Of a stretch of DNA of 64,000 nt, positions 47,001-62,000 are shown piece after piece. The first letter of the stretch is position 1. Every line of letters begins with the position of its first letter. The notes below the pieces were generated by a model. It saw only the letters and a list, made by a program, of their open reading frames with translations. It was not told the DNA's origin and did no database searches. A program made the position numbers and the translations under genes. Source of the stretch: Archivesica marissinica (Eukaryota; Mollusca; Bivalvia; Venerida; Vesicomyidae). The stretch is from positions 85,030,850-85,094,849 of the forward strand of contig CM026386.1 of NCBI GenBank assembly GCA_014843695.1. The letters run 5' to 3'.

Positions 47001-50000
47001 TGTCGAAGGGGTTAATATGTGTTTCTGAGTTGTAACTGAAAACACTGGGCGTAAGTCATGAAATTACATTAGAATTGTGCCACAATTCTATTGAAATTAT
47101 ATAGCATGTTTCACTGTTATTTTCACCGCTAGGGTGCAAAAGGGTTAATGGTATTTTTAAACCATATATGTGAGATATGAACACTTACCTTATGTCGATG
47201 ATATATAATGCATTGAAGAATCCTCCCATCTGTGATTCGTAGAAGTCCACAATCTGTCATAAAAGGAGAATGCTATATATAGTTTAATTTGAAGAATACT
47301 ACTTAAAAGAGCTTGTTCGTCCGATGTCAAATTGAGAGAAACTCATCAAGTTTTGAGACTGATACCACAATAATCCACTGACTATAAACATAGGTTACTG
47401 ATGCTTCATGGAGGTTTTTTATATTTGTTAGTATTGATGTAGGAAGACCCTGGGCGCCCCTCCAAGTAGTATTGTAGACACGGACGGGCACACAGGTAGA
47501 ACCACTGACCTACCACCAAGCCAACTGAATAGCCTCCTCACTTGAAATAATTCGACACCGCAAGTTCGATTCGAACGTACAGTGGTGAGTGCCATGCTGC
47601 GGGATCCAAACCAACCACAGTCACGGTGGCTGTGTCCTTAGTATACATATTTCGTCTCAATTTGACAAGTAGTGCTTGAATTGAAATGTGATCGGTGGCA
47701 GTCACACTGTCAGTCAGATCATATTTGATAATTTAATGTACATGCGAATAAACATCTCCTTTCAGAATATGAAAATAAAGTATGCATACATACCGAGTCA
47801 TAGAACGCACTCTTCCATTGTAATGCGTCGCTTGCAGCCGGAGTCGGCAAAGTTATGGATATAACAATTCCATTTAGTTGCTCTGGAGTATAAAATATTT
47901 GATAACCATTAACCATAACGTACTTGATTACTTATGATGTGATGATACTGCACTTGTTATCGGTGTGACGGTCAATGTGCCACACTTATCATACTAAACT
48001 TGTTATCGGTGTGATTTTCACCAAGCCACACTGGTTTTCTCTAACAGTGTTATTTGAGGGTGTTGTGGCGGTTATGAAAATGTAGAACCGTTGGATCTCT
48101 GCTCGGCGACCTTGCGGCGCGGTTTCAAAATCGGAATTTCACATATATATATAATCGTCGCTGATGTTGCAATGTAGTGAATGACGTGTTTCCAATTATT
48201 AGGACAAAGTGAAACCATGTTTGTGGTGCACTTTTGTGTGTTTTACGTTTATTTATCGTCGCTACCGGTTACCCATATGAGCGACGCCTCCCGAAGAGAT
48301 TAGTCATTGTAGATTGTTATAGGATAGTGCAATGATACAGACAGAGACCCATTCCAGAGTCTCCTCTGTTTCTTTTACGTACACGGTGTAAAGCACCGGC
48401 AGTAGACCTAGGTTTAAAGTCCCAGTTGAATTGTATTAATTTTATGACGGTCAGATGGGGAATCAAACCTGCAATCCCTGGATAGCCAGTCTACTGTGTT
48501 AACCACTGGCGGAAATTACCAGACTTGTTCGTATATCTAATTAGCATAACGTAATCTCCATGTCTACATGGTGAGACAGATTTGCCACAAAACGCCACCA
48601 AAAGTCAATGGTCGTCAGTACGAAAACCCAATGTACATAATTTCAACTAAAATTTGTTAATAACTTTCGTATTTATCTGCACAACTAGAGTGAGTCTCCC
48701 AAATAACAAGTACGGCGCTCCTGCTACTATTACAGCGGGGAGTCAGTGTAGGATACCCCATCATACGGACACATGCTCACTAAGATAAGATTAGCAATGA
48801 ATCTATCCTAACATTCAGCATGTTTCTACTTCAGATATTAGCATCATTCTAAACACTAATCATATGCTAGCTACACTTGACGTAGCTCACCATTTCAAAT
48901 AGAGCTCAAATATGATGGGTGACCTGTGTCAGTAATATTATAATATGGCAATATACAGTGTTTTATAATGTCAACTTAATGGTGTGACAACATGAGGTAA
49001 TATTTTGATACCCAAACTTCGTAAAACATTCAAACTACAATACACCTATGCCATGTGCTGATGTTACCAACATGCATAGACAATAATTTAGTCATATTAT
49101 TCACCCGTGCAAATCATATATACAGTGAACGGACAGACACACAATTAAACCCATAAATCATCAAATTATGTATCAATTAAATAAATGATCATACAATACA
49201 TGTACATGGTAACATTGTACACACATAGCTATGTTACATAAAGCTAACGCTGTAATACACACAATTGTACCTTTTGGTATGATGTTCGCCAGATCGGACA
49301 GGTGGGTTTTCTCCGGGTACTCCGGGTTCCTACCACACGAAGCTGTTAAAATTTCCTTCGCAATCGTTGTAAAATAAATAAAGTTTAAACTTGTTATTGT
49401 ACCTTTTATTATTGTTAGTAGGCTCTCAGAATCGAGTATTTACTCACCAGCCACACATGCCGAATCAGAATTCCAGCCGTAATTTCTAATGCACTGTAAT
49501 GTTGATGGTCCAACCATGCTGTAACCCGAGTTGCATGTGAGATTCACATGACAGTCTTCCTCAGCACAACTATAAGTCTGAGTTCCATTACCCGGATTGG
49601 AAATGTTTCCACAACCTGTAGAATCGGAACAATTTAGTGTAACGATATTGAATGTGGATGTGCTCGACTCCGACCTGTTATATACCTCATTATAACATAA
49701 TTACACTAAGAAGATCGATTCATCCTTAATTTTGAAATGAAATTTTATAATAATTTACACACATCTTTGTTTGGAAATGCGATTTTATAATATGTTTACG
49801 AACATCTTCGTTTGCGTAAACGAAATTGAAAATCAAAGGGGAGCAAACCACTATATTAATCCTGGGATACCACCACGAATTCAAATTGACTGTGAAAAAA
49901 GTATGAACTTGAATTGAATCATAGAGTAGTGGTTAGCAAGGTTGTTTCTCACAAATGAAACATTGATTCGATTTTCTGATGGAGAAGTGTGTGCGAGGGT

Positions 50001-53000
50001 ACGCTGGTCTCCAAATCGGACAGGTATGTTTTCTCAGGGTACTCCAGTTTCCTCCAACATGTGTCGTGTCAACGAGGGTGAGTAATATAGGTTGTTAAAG
50101 CTTGTTTCGCAATCAATAGTTTAAATATATTTTATTCATTAATATTACATCATGTTACAACATTGATATACAGGAACATATGGATTAAATCGAAAGCTAA
50201 AAGCTTATTTAGATTTTCCCCATGGCATACATATATTTCTTAAACAATGACAGAGTGTACATGTATACACATAATACGTTTTATTTAGCTGTAAGGCTAT
50301 ACAATCGCAATCGTTAATAACAAGGTTTTTTGTTATTTGTTGCTATCAATATAATTTCCATTTGCTTGGCATATAATGTGAATGGACGTCGTGGACGTTC
50401 GCTTCATGTGCGAAAGGCCCGGCGGTCGCACGCAGCTGGAGCTGTTACTAGTGTGCCCTTGGGTAATGCATTGCCCTTGATGAAAGCGATTGATTAGATC
50501 AGGAATGAGGACTCAAGATTAATTTAACGCTGTAAAATCTTGTTTCGCAATCGAACTAAAACAAATGTGTATAAACTGTCATGAATGTGAAGAGGTAGAC
50601 AACAAGTCATGATGTACCATCGTTTAAATGAATAATGAAACAAATATTCAAGAAGATATGCCAACGAATGAGTAAAATAGATTAAGGAATTCCAAAGAAT
50701 GAGCACCGTAGGTCAAGGAATGAACAAAGTAGCTCAAGGAATGTCAATAACTGAGCAACGTAGGTCAATGACTGAGCAAACTAGGTCAAGGAATGTCAAT
50801 GACAGAGCAACGTAGGTCAAGGGCTGAGCAAAGTAGGTCAAGGAATTTCAATGACGGAGCAACGTAGGTCAAGGGCTGAGCAAAGTAGGTCAAGGAATGT
50901 CAATAACTGAACAATGTAGGCCAAGGGCTGAGCAAAGTAGGTCAAGGAATGTCAATGACTGAGCAACGTAAATAAAGTTCTGCCAACGAATGAGTAATAT
51001 AGGTTCGTTTACAGTATACATCTACAGATCAGATTTCCACAGAGTAACTTACTATAAAGGCAGACTGGTAGAGAAGTCCAAGTTGCATTGCTCTGACAGG
51101 TGGCATTCTGTGACCCGATAAGTGTGTACCCATCAGTGCACGTAAAGGTTACCATGCTTCCAAATGTAGTGCTTCCGGCATAGCTTGCATTCTGAACTCC
51201 AGGAACACCACAATCTGTAGAAAAGTACTATCGGATTAGTAGGTTATATATTTGATATTCAATTTCATAGTGCACTCTCCTGTGCCGATTCAGCAAATAT
51301 CACACGAGGAAGTGGCATTAATTATTCATTTTCTTTGATGTACTGAATATATTTATGGTGCAAACTTGTTCAGCTATAATATGCCTAGTGAACTCGCATC
51401 TAAAAATAATCACTGCTGCAAAACACTAAAATGCAAAACCAGCATTAGTTTGACACAAGGTTAAAACCCTTTGCTTATTTCCTATATAGTGTATACTTAT
51501 ATGTGGAGGACTCAAAGATTATCATAGTTTCATGACAAATACAAAATGTGCTTACAAAGGATCCATGGGTACAAATATTTGACACTTTGTTCCCTGAAAT
51601 AATTATTTCTTGGTTGGCTTGAAAGGTTAACAAAGTGGATTCAATTGTATTCAGTTGGTGACAGAAGTGGTAATCCAGTTCTAGACTACGCCAAGTGGTT
51701 ATTGTTATTGACTTCAAATCGCTTGACAAGTACGTGTGTGAGAAGCTATCAAAGGTCGGTGGTTATACCCGGGTGCCCGTCCATGACTGGAATACTGCCA
51801 GAAGGCGTACGCGCGATGTCCTCCATCAATAATAGCTGTGGAGTCGCCATACGAACAAATGCTTGGTGCAACCTTTCCCGCCAGAAACAAACTAAAACTA
51901 TGCATGAATATATCATTTTAGAATACAATAAACAATTTATGTTAAACTATATGTTACCTGGGCATTCAAAGTTTCCCGGTGTGTTCACGCATGAAGAATC
52001 CGTCGGGCATGTATGTGCACCGTTGGTGCATTCGTTAATGTCCTCGGAGCAAATGGTGCCTGTCCAGCCAGGCCTGCAGATACACCCGAGGACGGTATCA
52101 CATCCTGTCGAGTACGTGCTGTTACAGCTACATTCATGTTCACACTGGACACCCCATGAGCCAGTGCATGCTGGAATATAAAAGAAAACGTTTTAATGGG
52201 TTTCTTTGAGATATGTTTATTTATCGTCGCCATCTTGTTATTTTATATACTGACATCAAAAAGATTCTATGAACTTGCCATAGGGGTAAAATGTAAATCC
52301 TTTTAGAAAAATATATAGGCACATTTGGTATCAAAATGTGCGACATATTGGGTAAATTAGTGCATTTTAAATTAGTGCATTGTATGAAGGATTATTTTCT
52401 TCACTCATGATAGTGACTAATTGGTGCGGCGGAAGTATATTTAAGTCATTTCATTTCATGGAGGATAGTGAGATTCCGAACACCCTCAAACTACAGACAC
52501 ATCCCTTGTTCTTTACATGTCCGGTACTTAGCACCGATACACGATACCTCGGTTTATAGTCCCATCTGAAAGACTTTTAATGTTATTAGGGTCAGAAGGA
52601 GGATCAAACCTTTGATTCCTGGTTTGAAGTCCAACGTCTGATCAATTGGACTACTGACTTGTATTTCAGAATACAAAGAGCTAAGAACTTCTACAGACCA
52701 CAGTCAAGTCATACAACAACACTTAACCGTCATGAGAGATCATGCGTTGACTGTGCGATCTCCGCGCGTCTTCTACATATACATACAAGGTCATGATGCA
52801 TATTAAACTGTTTCTACAGTCGCTTGGGACAACACCTATTTGTTGCAGTTAAACTCCACAATGAGTATTCAGTTTCTTAATATCTTCATTTTAATGCGTT
52901 CTTAGTTCCGTTAGTATAGTATGCTTGGCTAGTGTATAATATATTACTATTATAGAAACTTACGTGTGCAGTCATTCCCTGTGCCAGAATAGCCGGTATA

Positions 53001-56000
53001 ACACGAGCATGCAAACGATCCTGGGTTGTTTGTACATTTGTATGTACAGTTGTCCTTGCCCAACAAACACTCGTTATTATCTGCAGAGAAAATGCAGATA
53101 CTATGTACATATTGGATAGGTATACTATAAAACACATCTAGTAGCAGTGTCATTCCCATAGTGAATGTAATGATCGGACACATTATACACGCGTAAACTT
53201 TACTAATATGAGTATCATAGGATAATGTATTGCTTGAAATAAAGCTAATGTTACTGAACGGCTACGTATTTTCTATAATAGGCTATGCCTGATGAATATT
53301 CCCATGGCAGTAAGAAGGACAGGTCAACTCTATGGAAACTTACCTATGCATTCACCCAAGTTATTGACTATGTATCCACTGATGCAGCCGCATGTGTACG
53401 ACCCTAACGGTGTATTAATGCAGGTTTTCGGAGCATCTCCACATAACATGGGGTATAAAGAGCACTCATCCGTATCATCCGTACACGCGTCCCCTTCCCA
53501 GCCGAGGTTGCATTCACAGACTCCATTAACGTTATTGCACATTTCTGTATTAGCAGCTTCGCAAGTGCAGTTGTTCCCACAATAGTGTCCCCAGTGAACG
53601 CTGTCGCAAACTGCAATTATAAGGAGGCAGAATAATTGTTCATGTTTATTATGGACGTATTCGATCTATTTGTGAAGTCGTACTCTGGTACGTACGGATG
53701 TGTAATGTATCGGCATCGTGTTAATCATACGCTGTTTCGTGTTGATGATTTTGTTGGTGCCTAGATTCTTATAGCATATTTTTGGTCATGTTGCAAAGTC
53801 ACCATCTTAATTACATTTATGGAATATTATTCAGGACATGTTTGATGTCGCATCGATGGGCAATCACATAGCAATCTAACTGATACGTACATGTACGTTT
53901 GAAGTTGTAAGTTCGTTATTTCATGCTATGATTAGCTGTGAAACCTCATAACCCCATAGTGTATGCATGTGCTATGTAAATAACATAACCCCATTGTATA
54001 TGTATGCATTATGTAAATAATATGATGCCATTGTATATTAATACAATACTATGAGCTTTTCAACAACTGTAATACTGGCGCCCAACGAGGGACATTTACA
54101 GTTGAAATCACCACAGAAATAGTACGCGCAAAGTTTGTCATTTAGCATATTGAAAAGCGATAGCTACACCAACAATCAAGCCGACGTGACGCAAAGACGA
54201 TACAAACAATAATGCTCGATAGCAACGACACAATATATAGCTACGGTCTGTTATTGTATGTGTACATTTTGGTTGGGAATGTTAGTGTTAAACAAGTTTA
54301 ACGTGTGAAAAAACACACACGGTTTTAAAATAAAATGGTGACAATGAAATGTTAATGATCAGAGGTAAAACATCTTCATATTAATATCACGTGTGATCTC
54401 GAACTCTGTGTTTCATTGAATTTAAACTGGTCGGATATATCACTGAAGCAACAGTAATAACTTTCAAACATGAGAGAGTATATGACAATATCTATGTAAG
54501 AGCCAATGGCAAAACAACTAATTAATCCTACCTTGACATGTGCCCTCATTGGTCTTTGAATATCCGATATCACATTCGCAATAGAAGGAGCCCATTGTAT
54601 CGATACACTGCGATTGACTAGGACATTGGTGTACTGTTGGATCTGAGCATTCATTTATGTTGACATCACACAATGTGTCTGACCAACCAGACTTGCAGCT
54701 ACACGTGCCATCCACGTTGTCACATGTCAACGTGTTGTCTAATTCGCAAGAGCAGTTTTGTAGACAATCAGTGCCGTACGTACCCTCTAAGCACTCTGTA
54801 ACACGGTATATTACATATCATAAACATGTACAAAAAGTAGATTTCCAACATTTATCATAATGTGAACAAAAGGTAAAGGAACGACAAACGTTTTAAAGAC
54901 ATCAATCAACTAGGTATAATGTGTGTGGCAAAATATGGCAAGCTATATTACTATTTATTCCTAAACAAAATATCACTTTTAAGAATGAAATAGGGTATAT
55001 CCTATATGAAAGGTTCATCGTCATAATGCACAGCGAAACACAATTTATTTGTGTGACATACAGTTACAACTATAATGCAAACAGAAACACACACGGTACG
55101 TACTTTAATATTGCTATAGAGATGTTCCCATACAAATTATGGTCAAATAGTGTCATATTTAGATTGCTGATGGTTTTAAATGGCATTAAGGAATATTACA
55201 TAATTATTCTTAAAAAGTCAACAGTTGTATATTGAGAAACAATGTGCTAACGTGTAATTAGTTTGAAAGTTGGCTAATTTCAAATAATTATATATATACA
55301 CAAATGTATATCACATCTGGAGATCCACATCAGCGATTTATCGTTGCTAAGAATACAACGTTTTGTATGGAACATTTAGAATAGACATAAAGTTGCCGAT
55401 ACTTGCCAAGACAACAACACAATACAATAACGTTCATAATATGGTACATGTATTATGAATGTGTTATTTCAATTACATGATACATCATAGCACACCCTGT
55501 ACATAAGGGCGTAATCTAGGTCACATATCTTAAGATGTCACCATATCCAACAATGCAGTGATATTATTACACCATGGGTCATATTTACAATGTGATATCA
55601 CATATAGCATATATACTGACACCAAAAAGAAACTGAATGGGCATCTTTTTAAACATTTATATTTATTCCACAATCAACAAGATTACAAAGTTATCCTAAC
55701 ACATAAACATTAATAATACTGCTCATAGTGCAATTTCATCATTAGTACATTCACAATTCCAATGTAATCGATTTTAATAATAATAATAGAATAGAGCTCT
55801 ATTTCATCAAGCTTTGAATAGGTCGGACCAAAAAACATTTATTGTGAACTTGTTGATGGATTTCTTTCTGAAAAAAGGTATGTCCATTGATAACAATATA
55901 TCGTTGTACGCAACAAATATGTAATCATCGGACAGCAAAATGACCAATAATAAGCGAGAGTAGCATTAAAATAATAAAAATAGAGGACATATGTTTACTT

Positions 56001-59000
56001 TTAAAAACCTGTGCAATTTCCTTAGAGGCAAAATGTTATATTTTCCTTTTAGAAAAACAAAACAGGCAAATGTGGTATTCCGTTGAAACATTGCCAAAAC
56101 AGTATCGTTAATTACTCATATTCTTTCTTTACGGAATAAAATATGTGGCTATATTATTATTTTCTAAAAGTACATAAAGAATTATACCTCAAAGGCAAGT
56201 GCTCTTTGGTTTCAGTATATGATTTCAAACTGCGCATGCAATCAATAGTGAGACACTCATACAGCAATCAATTGGAAACAGGAACTTATTGCGTTGGTGT
56301 TTGAGAGAGACTAAGAAACCACTCATATGCTCCGAGCAGTGCAAATCCCACGAGATGGCAATAACATGGAGACATACTTCAACAATACACACATTCGGGT
56401 ATATTCCGCCGACTACAAATTCTTCGTAGTCAAATATTGTAGTAATGAATGTGGACGAATTCGAAGTATTAATGACGTCACGGTGGCAGTGACGATGGTA
56501 CGAGATGTTGAATCGACTTCTAGATTAGTTAATATTTCTAGAAACCCGTCTGTTGACAAACCAGAGGAATGTCTACAGGTCCACGGCAAGTTCACAAACG
56601 GCCCACTTATGGATTCTAGAATGTTCTTCAGATCCCCGTAGTTGTATCGGCACAGAGTTATTTACATACATGTACTTGACCAGTGGTTCAGGTTTGGCTT
56701 AACAATTTAGTTTTTGGTGAGAAATATCTACGCTGAGAAGTAAATTAATGATTTTGGTCTCAAATAATAAATATATAATTTGTGTGAAGTACAGTCTGAA
56801 ACAAAAGTGCAACTTTCACACCAGGTATTTTTGTAGACATGAATTGCATGGAATGTGTTTTCATAGATTACGTAGAACGTTATATAGGACTTACTTCTGA
56901 AAGAGACAAGACAGTGGATTTGTTGGCTGGAATGTACATGTTTCTCACCTCTGTATGTTTAAATCCCACTGTCCATATAGCCTACCTAGGGGCACAATAT
57001 ATTGTTCTCCAAAAAAACCCACTATCCTCAAACATATCACCACACCACAAATATTTACCACTGCATGTAGACTGATCAGCATCGAGTCGGTATCCATCAA
57101 TATCACAGAAACATTGGTAGCTACCAGGGAGTTCCGTGCAGCCCTGTGAGCATGGGCCCGAGTACGGAGAACACTCGAGTATATCTGTAAATAAATGTGT
57201 ATAAGTTGTATAAGTGTATGCATGTTTCAAGTAATTGAAGCAAAACGATTTCCCCCCAAATAATACACATTGCAATGCTCCTAGATCGTTGGTATATGTC
57301 TGTTCCACAGGGTAGGACGGTATGTCTGTTCCATAGGGTAGGTAGCATATATCAGTTTCACAGAGTAGGACGGTATGTATGTTCCACATGGTAGGACGGT
57401 ATGTCTGTTCCACAGGGTAGGATGGTATATCTGTTCCACATGATAGGACGGTATATCTGTTCACATGGTAGGATGGTATATCTGTTCCACAGAGTAGGAT
57501 GGTATGTCTGTTCCACATGGTAGGACGGTATATCTGTTCCACATGGTAGGATGGTATATCTGTTCCACATGGTAGGACGGTATATCTGTTCCACATGGTA
57601 GGACGGTATTTCTGTTCCACATGGTAGGACGGTATGTCTGTTCCACAGGGTAGGGCGGTATATGTCTATTCCACAGGGTAGGGCGGTATGTCTGCTCCAC
57701 ATGGTAGGTAGCATATGTCTGTTCCACATGTTAGGTGGCATATGTCTGTTCCACAGGGTAGGATGGTATGTATGTTCCACATGGTAGGACGGTATATCTG
57801 TTCCACATGGTAGGTGGCATATGTCTGTTCCACATGGTAGGTGGCATATGTCTGTTCCACATGGTAGGACGGTATGTCTGTTCCACAGGGTAGGACGGTG
57901 TTTCTGTTCCACATGGTAGGACGGTATGTCTGTTCCACATGGTAGGTAGCATATATCTGTTCCACAGGGTAGGGCGGTATATCTGTTCTACAGGGTAGGT
58001 GGCATATGTCTGTTCCACAGTGTAAGTGGCATATGTCTGTTCCACAGGGTAGGACGGTATGTCTGTTCCACAAGGTAGGTGACATATGTCAGTTCCACAT
58101 GGTAGGACGGTATGTCTGTTCCACAGGGTAGGACGGTATGTCTGTTCCACATGGTAGGTGGCATATGTCTGTTCCACAGGGTAGGGCGGTATGTCTGTTC
58201 CACAGGGTAGGTGGCATATGTCTGTTCCACAGGGTAAGCGGCATATGTATGTTCCACAAAGTAGGTGGCATATGTCTGTTCCACAGGGTAGGATGGCATA
58301 TGTCTGTTCCACAGGGTAGGACGGTATGTCTGTTCCACATGGTAGGTGGTATATGTCTGTTCCACAGGGTTGGACGGTATGTCTGTTCCACACGGTAGGT
58401 GGCATATGTCTGTTCCACATGGTATGTGGCATATGTCTATTCTCCGGCGAGGTGGACATTTTCTCTTCCACGATACGGGTGGTATTTGTCCACGAGGTAG
58501 ATGGCATGTGTCTGTTCCACGAGGTATGTGGTATTGATCTGTTCCACGAGGTATGTGTTATAATTCTGTTGCAGAAGGTATGTGGTATTGATCTGTTCCA
58601 GGAGGTATGTGGTATTGATCTATTCCATGAGGTATGCGGTATTGATCTGTTCCAGGAGGTATGTGGTATTGATCTGTTCCATTAGGTATGTGGTATTGAT
58701 CTGTTCCATGTGCTATGTGATATTGATCTGTTCCAGGAGGTATGGAGTATTGATCTGTTCCATGAGGTATGGGGTATTGATCTGTTCCATGAGGTATGTG
58801 GTATTGATCTGTTCTAGGAGGTATGGAGTATTGATCTGTTCCATGAGGTATGGGGTATTGATCTGTTCCATGAGGTATGTGATATTGATCTGTTCCATGA
58901 GGTATGTGGTATTGGTCTGTTCCATTAGGTATGTGGTATTGATCTGTTCCAGGAGGTATGGGGCATTGATCTGTTCCATGAGGTATGGGGTATTGATCTG

Positions 59001-62000
59001 TTCCATGAGGTATGTGGTATTGGTCTGTTCCATTAGGTATGTGGTATTGATCTGTTCCAGGAGGTATGTAGTATTGATCTGTTCCATGAGGTATGTGGTA
59101 TTGATCTGTTCCATGAGGTATGGGGTATTGATCTGTTCCAGGAGGTATGTGGTATTGATCTGTTCCATGAGGTATGTGGTATTGATCTGTTCCATGAGGT
59201 ATGGGGTATTGATCTGTTCCAGGAGGTATGGGGTATTGATCTGTTCCATGAGGTATGTGGTATTGATCTGTTCCATGAGGTATGGGGTATTGATACCAAA
59301 AATGTTCCATGAGGTATGGGGTATTGATCTGTTCCATGAGGTATGGGGTATTGATCTGTTCCATGAGGTATGGGGTATTGATCTGTTCCATGAGGTATGG
59401 GGTATTGATCTGTTCCATGAGGTATGGGGTATTGATCTGTTCTATGAGGTATTGGGTATTGATCTGTTCCATGAGGTATGTGATATTGATCAGTTTCATG
59501 GGTATATGTGGTATTTGTCTATTCAACGGGCAGATAGTATGTTTCTGTACCATGGTGTATATGATATTTGTCGGTTCATTGAGTGACTGAGATTGAAGCT
59601 ATGGTAGTTGAGATAGTACATGTAGATATAGATGGAGACACATGATTAAACACAAATAGTAACCTAAGACCTGGCTTTTGTTGTGTATCTCATCACATAT
59701 GCTATTTGTACATCACAAATGAATGTTGTTCCCAAAGAAAATATACTAACATAGCAAAGTAATGAACATTTTACACATTCAATATATGACAATGTCGTCA
59801 TAAGTGCACACAATCAAAACTAAATGATAAAGCTGATAAAACCAGGCCCTCCCCGAGTATGTGGCCTGGACAAAACATTGCTGGACAAACCCCTTATCAT
59901 CACAAAACTCACCTCTTTCTAGGACAAAACCCACATCTTTCTAGGACAAAACCCACCTCTTTCTAGGACAAAACCCACCTCTTTCTAGGACAAAACCCAC
60001 CTCTTTCTAGGACAAAACTCACCTCTTTCTAGGACAAAACCCACCTCTTTCTAGGATAAAACACACCCCATTCTAGGACAAAACACACCTCTTGCTAGGA
60101 CAAAACACACCCCATTCTAGGACATAATACACCTCATTCTAGAACAAAACACCCACAATCTAGAAATAAACATTCCATACTAGGACAACACACGACACGC
60201 TAGGACGGATGAAACAACGACACGCTAAGACAAAACACCGCGTGCTAGTGCACAACACGACACGCTAGGACGGATGAAACAACGACACGCTAAGACAAAA
60301 CACCGTGTGCTAGTGCACAACACGACACGCTAGGACGGATGAAACAACCACACGCTAAGACAAAACACCGTGTGCTAGTGCACAACACGACATGCTAGGA
60401 CGGATGAAACAACCACACGCTAAGACAAAACACCGTGTGCTAGTGCACAACACGACATGCTAGGACGGATGAAAAAACCACACGCTAAGACAAAACACCA
60501 CGTGCTAGTGCACAATACGACATGCTAGGACGGATGAAAAAACCACACGCTAAGACAAAACACCATGTGCTAGTGCACAACACGACATGCTAGGACGGAT
60601 GAAAAAACCACACGCTAAGACAAAACACCATGTGCTAGTGCACAACACGACATGCTAGGACGGATGAAAAAACCACACGCTAAGACAAAACACCACGTGC
60701 TAGTGCACAATACGACATGCTAGGACGGATGAAACAACGACACGCTAAGACAAAACACCACGTGCTAGTGCACAATACGACATGCTAGGACGGATGAAAC
60801 AACCACACGCTAAGACAAAACACCGCGTGCTAGTGCACAACACGACATGCTAGGACGGATGAAACAACCACACGCTAAGACAAAACACCGGGTGCTAGGC
60901 CAAAACACGACATGCTAGTACGGATGAAACAACCACACGCTAAGAAAAAACACCGCTTCCTAGGTCAAAACACGACATGCTAGGACAAAACACTCTCATG
61001 CTAGGACAAAACACTCTCATGCTAGGAACAATAAAACTGTTCTGAAGAATTATGCAGATCAGTTTAAACATATTTTATTTCCCAATCTTATACAGTTTGA
61101 ACAATGCATGCTCTACACATATCAAAATACAGTAAACGGATTAGAATGAAAGACAGAATATTATATAAAAAAGTAAAGTAAAGTGTTTGTTTATTATATT
61201 GCTTTAAAGGGCCAGTCATTTCTGACTTATGAGACACCTCTTTTTATGAACATCAGTACTTCCCGAATCCTATGCTTGTATGCCAGGCTGGTAGGCTATC
61301 GGTAACCATTATTTAACTAGCTGGCGGTTCACCAACCGGCCATATCAGAACGAACCCCTGACGAGATTCGCACCTTCGACCTCCCGATCCGTAGGCGGAC
61401 GCCTTAACCACTGGGCCACGGAGACGGTATATAATTATTCTCGTCATGCAGATTATACAGGTTAATATGGTGTGAGACTCTCGCGAAGCTTTCCAATACA
61501 ATAAATGTATAATATTAGAATTCACTCATAGTTTCTAAGATTTATATTATCAGTTATTTATTGAAAATACAAAATAATTATACAACATTTTACCTTCGCA
61601 TATTGTGGATGATCCAGACTCAAACTGGTACCCAGAATGACAGAAACATTCTTCGGTGTTATCTATCACAGCGCAGTCTGTATTTGCACCGCATGGATTG
61701 TTGGATGCCTCACAAGCTTCCGAAGCTGAAATAGGTATTGAATCGTAATAGTATATATCATACATGACACTTTTATGCTTATCATTGTTAAAATATATCA
61801 AAGAAAATGTAATGGACGTCACAACGCAAGTGTTTATGTCATTAGATCTACATGGGCGTCACAACGTTATTTAAATCCTTAGATCTGTATGGACGATATA
61901 ACGGATGTATTTAAATCCTTAGATCTGTATGGACGATATAACGGATGTATTTAAATCCTTAGATCTGTATGGACGATATAACGGACGTATTTAAATCCTT

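Noticed and set aside
56327..56641. 104-codon plus-strand frame
   Set aside because: No recognised domain; the opposite strand is also partly open; lies in a receptor intron.
57295..59590. Long open frames (up to 334 codons on both strands) inside the 26/27-bp arrays
   Set aside because: They follow from a period divisible by three without stop words; frames overlap on both strands and the region is intronic between EGF exons.
61315..61430. tRNA-Arg gene
   Set aside because: Boxes are present, but the acceptor stem does not pair cleanly and similar tRNA-like heads in the window belong to SINEs.
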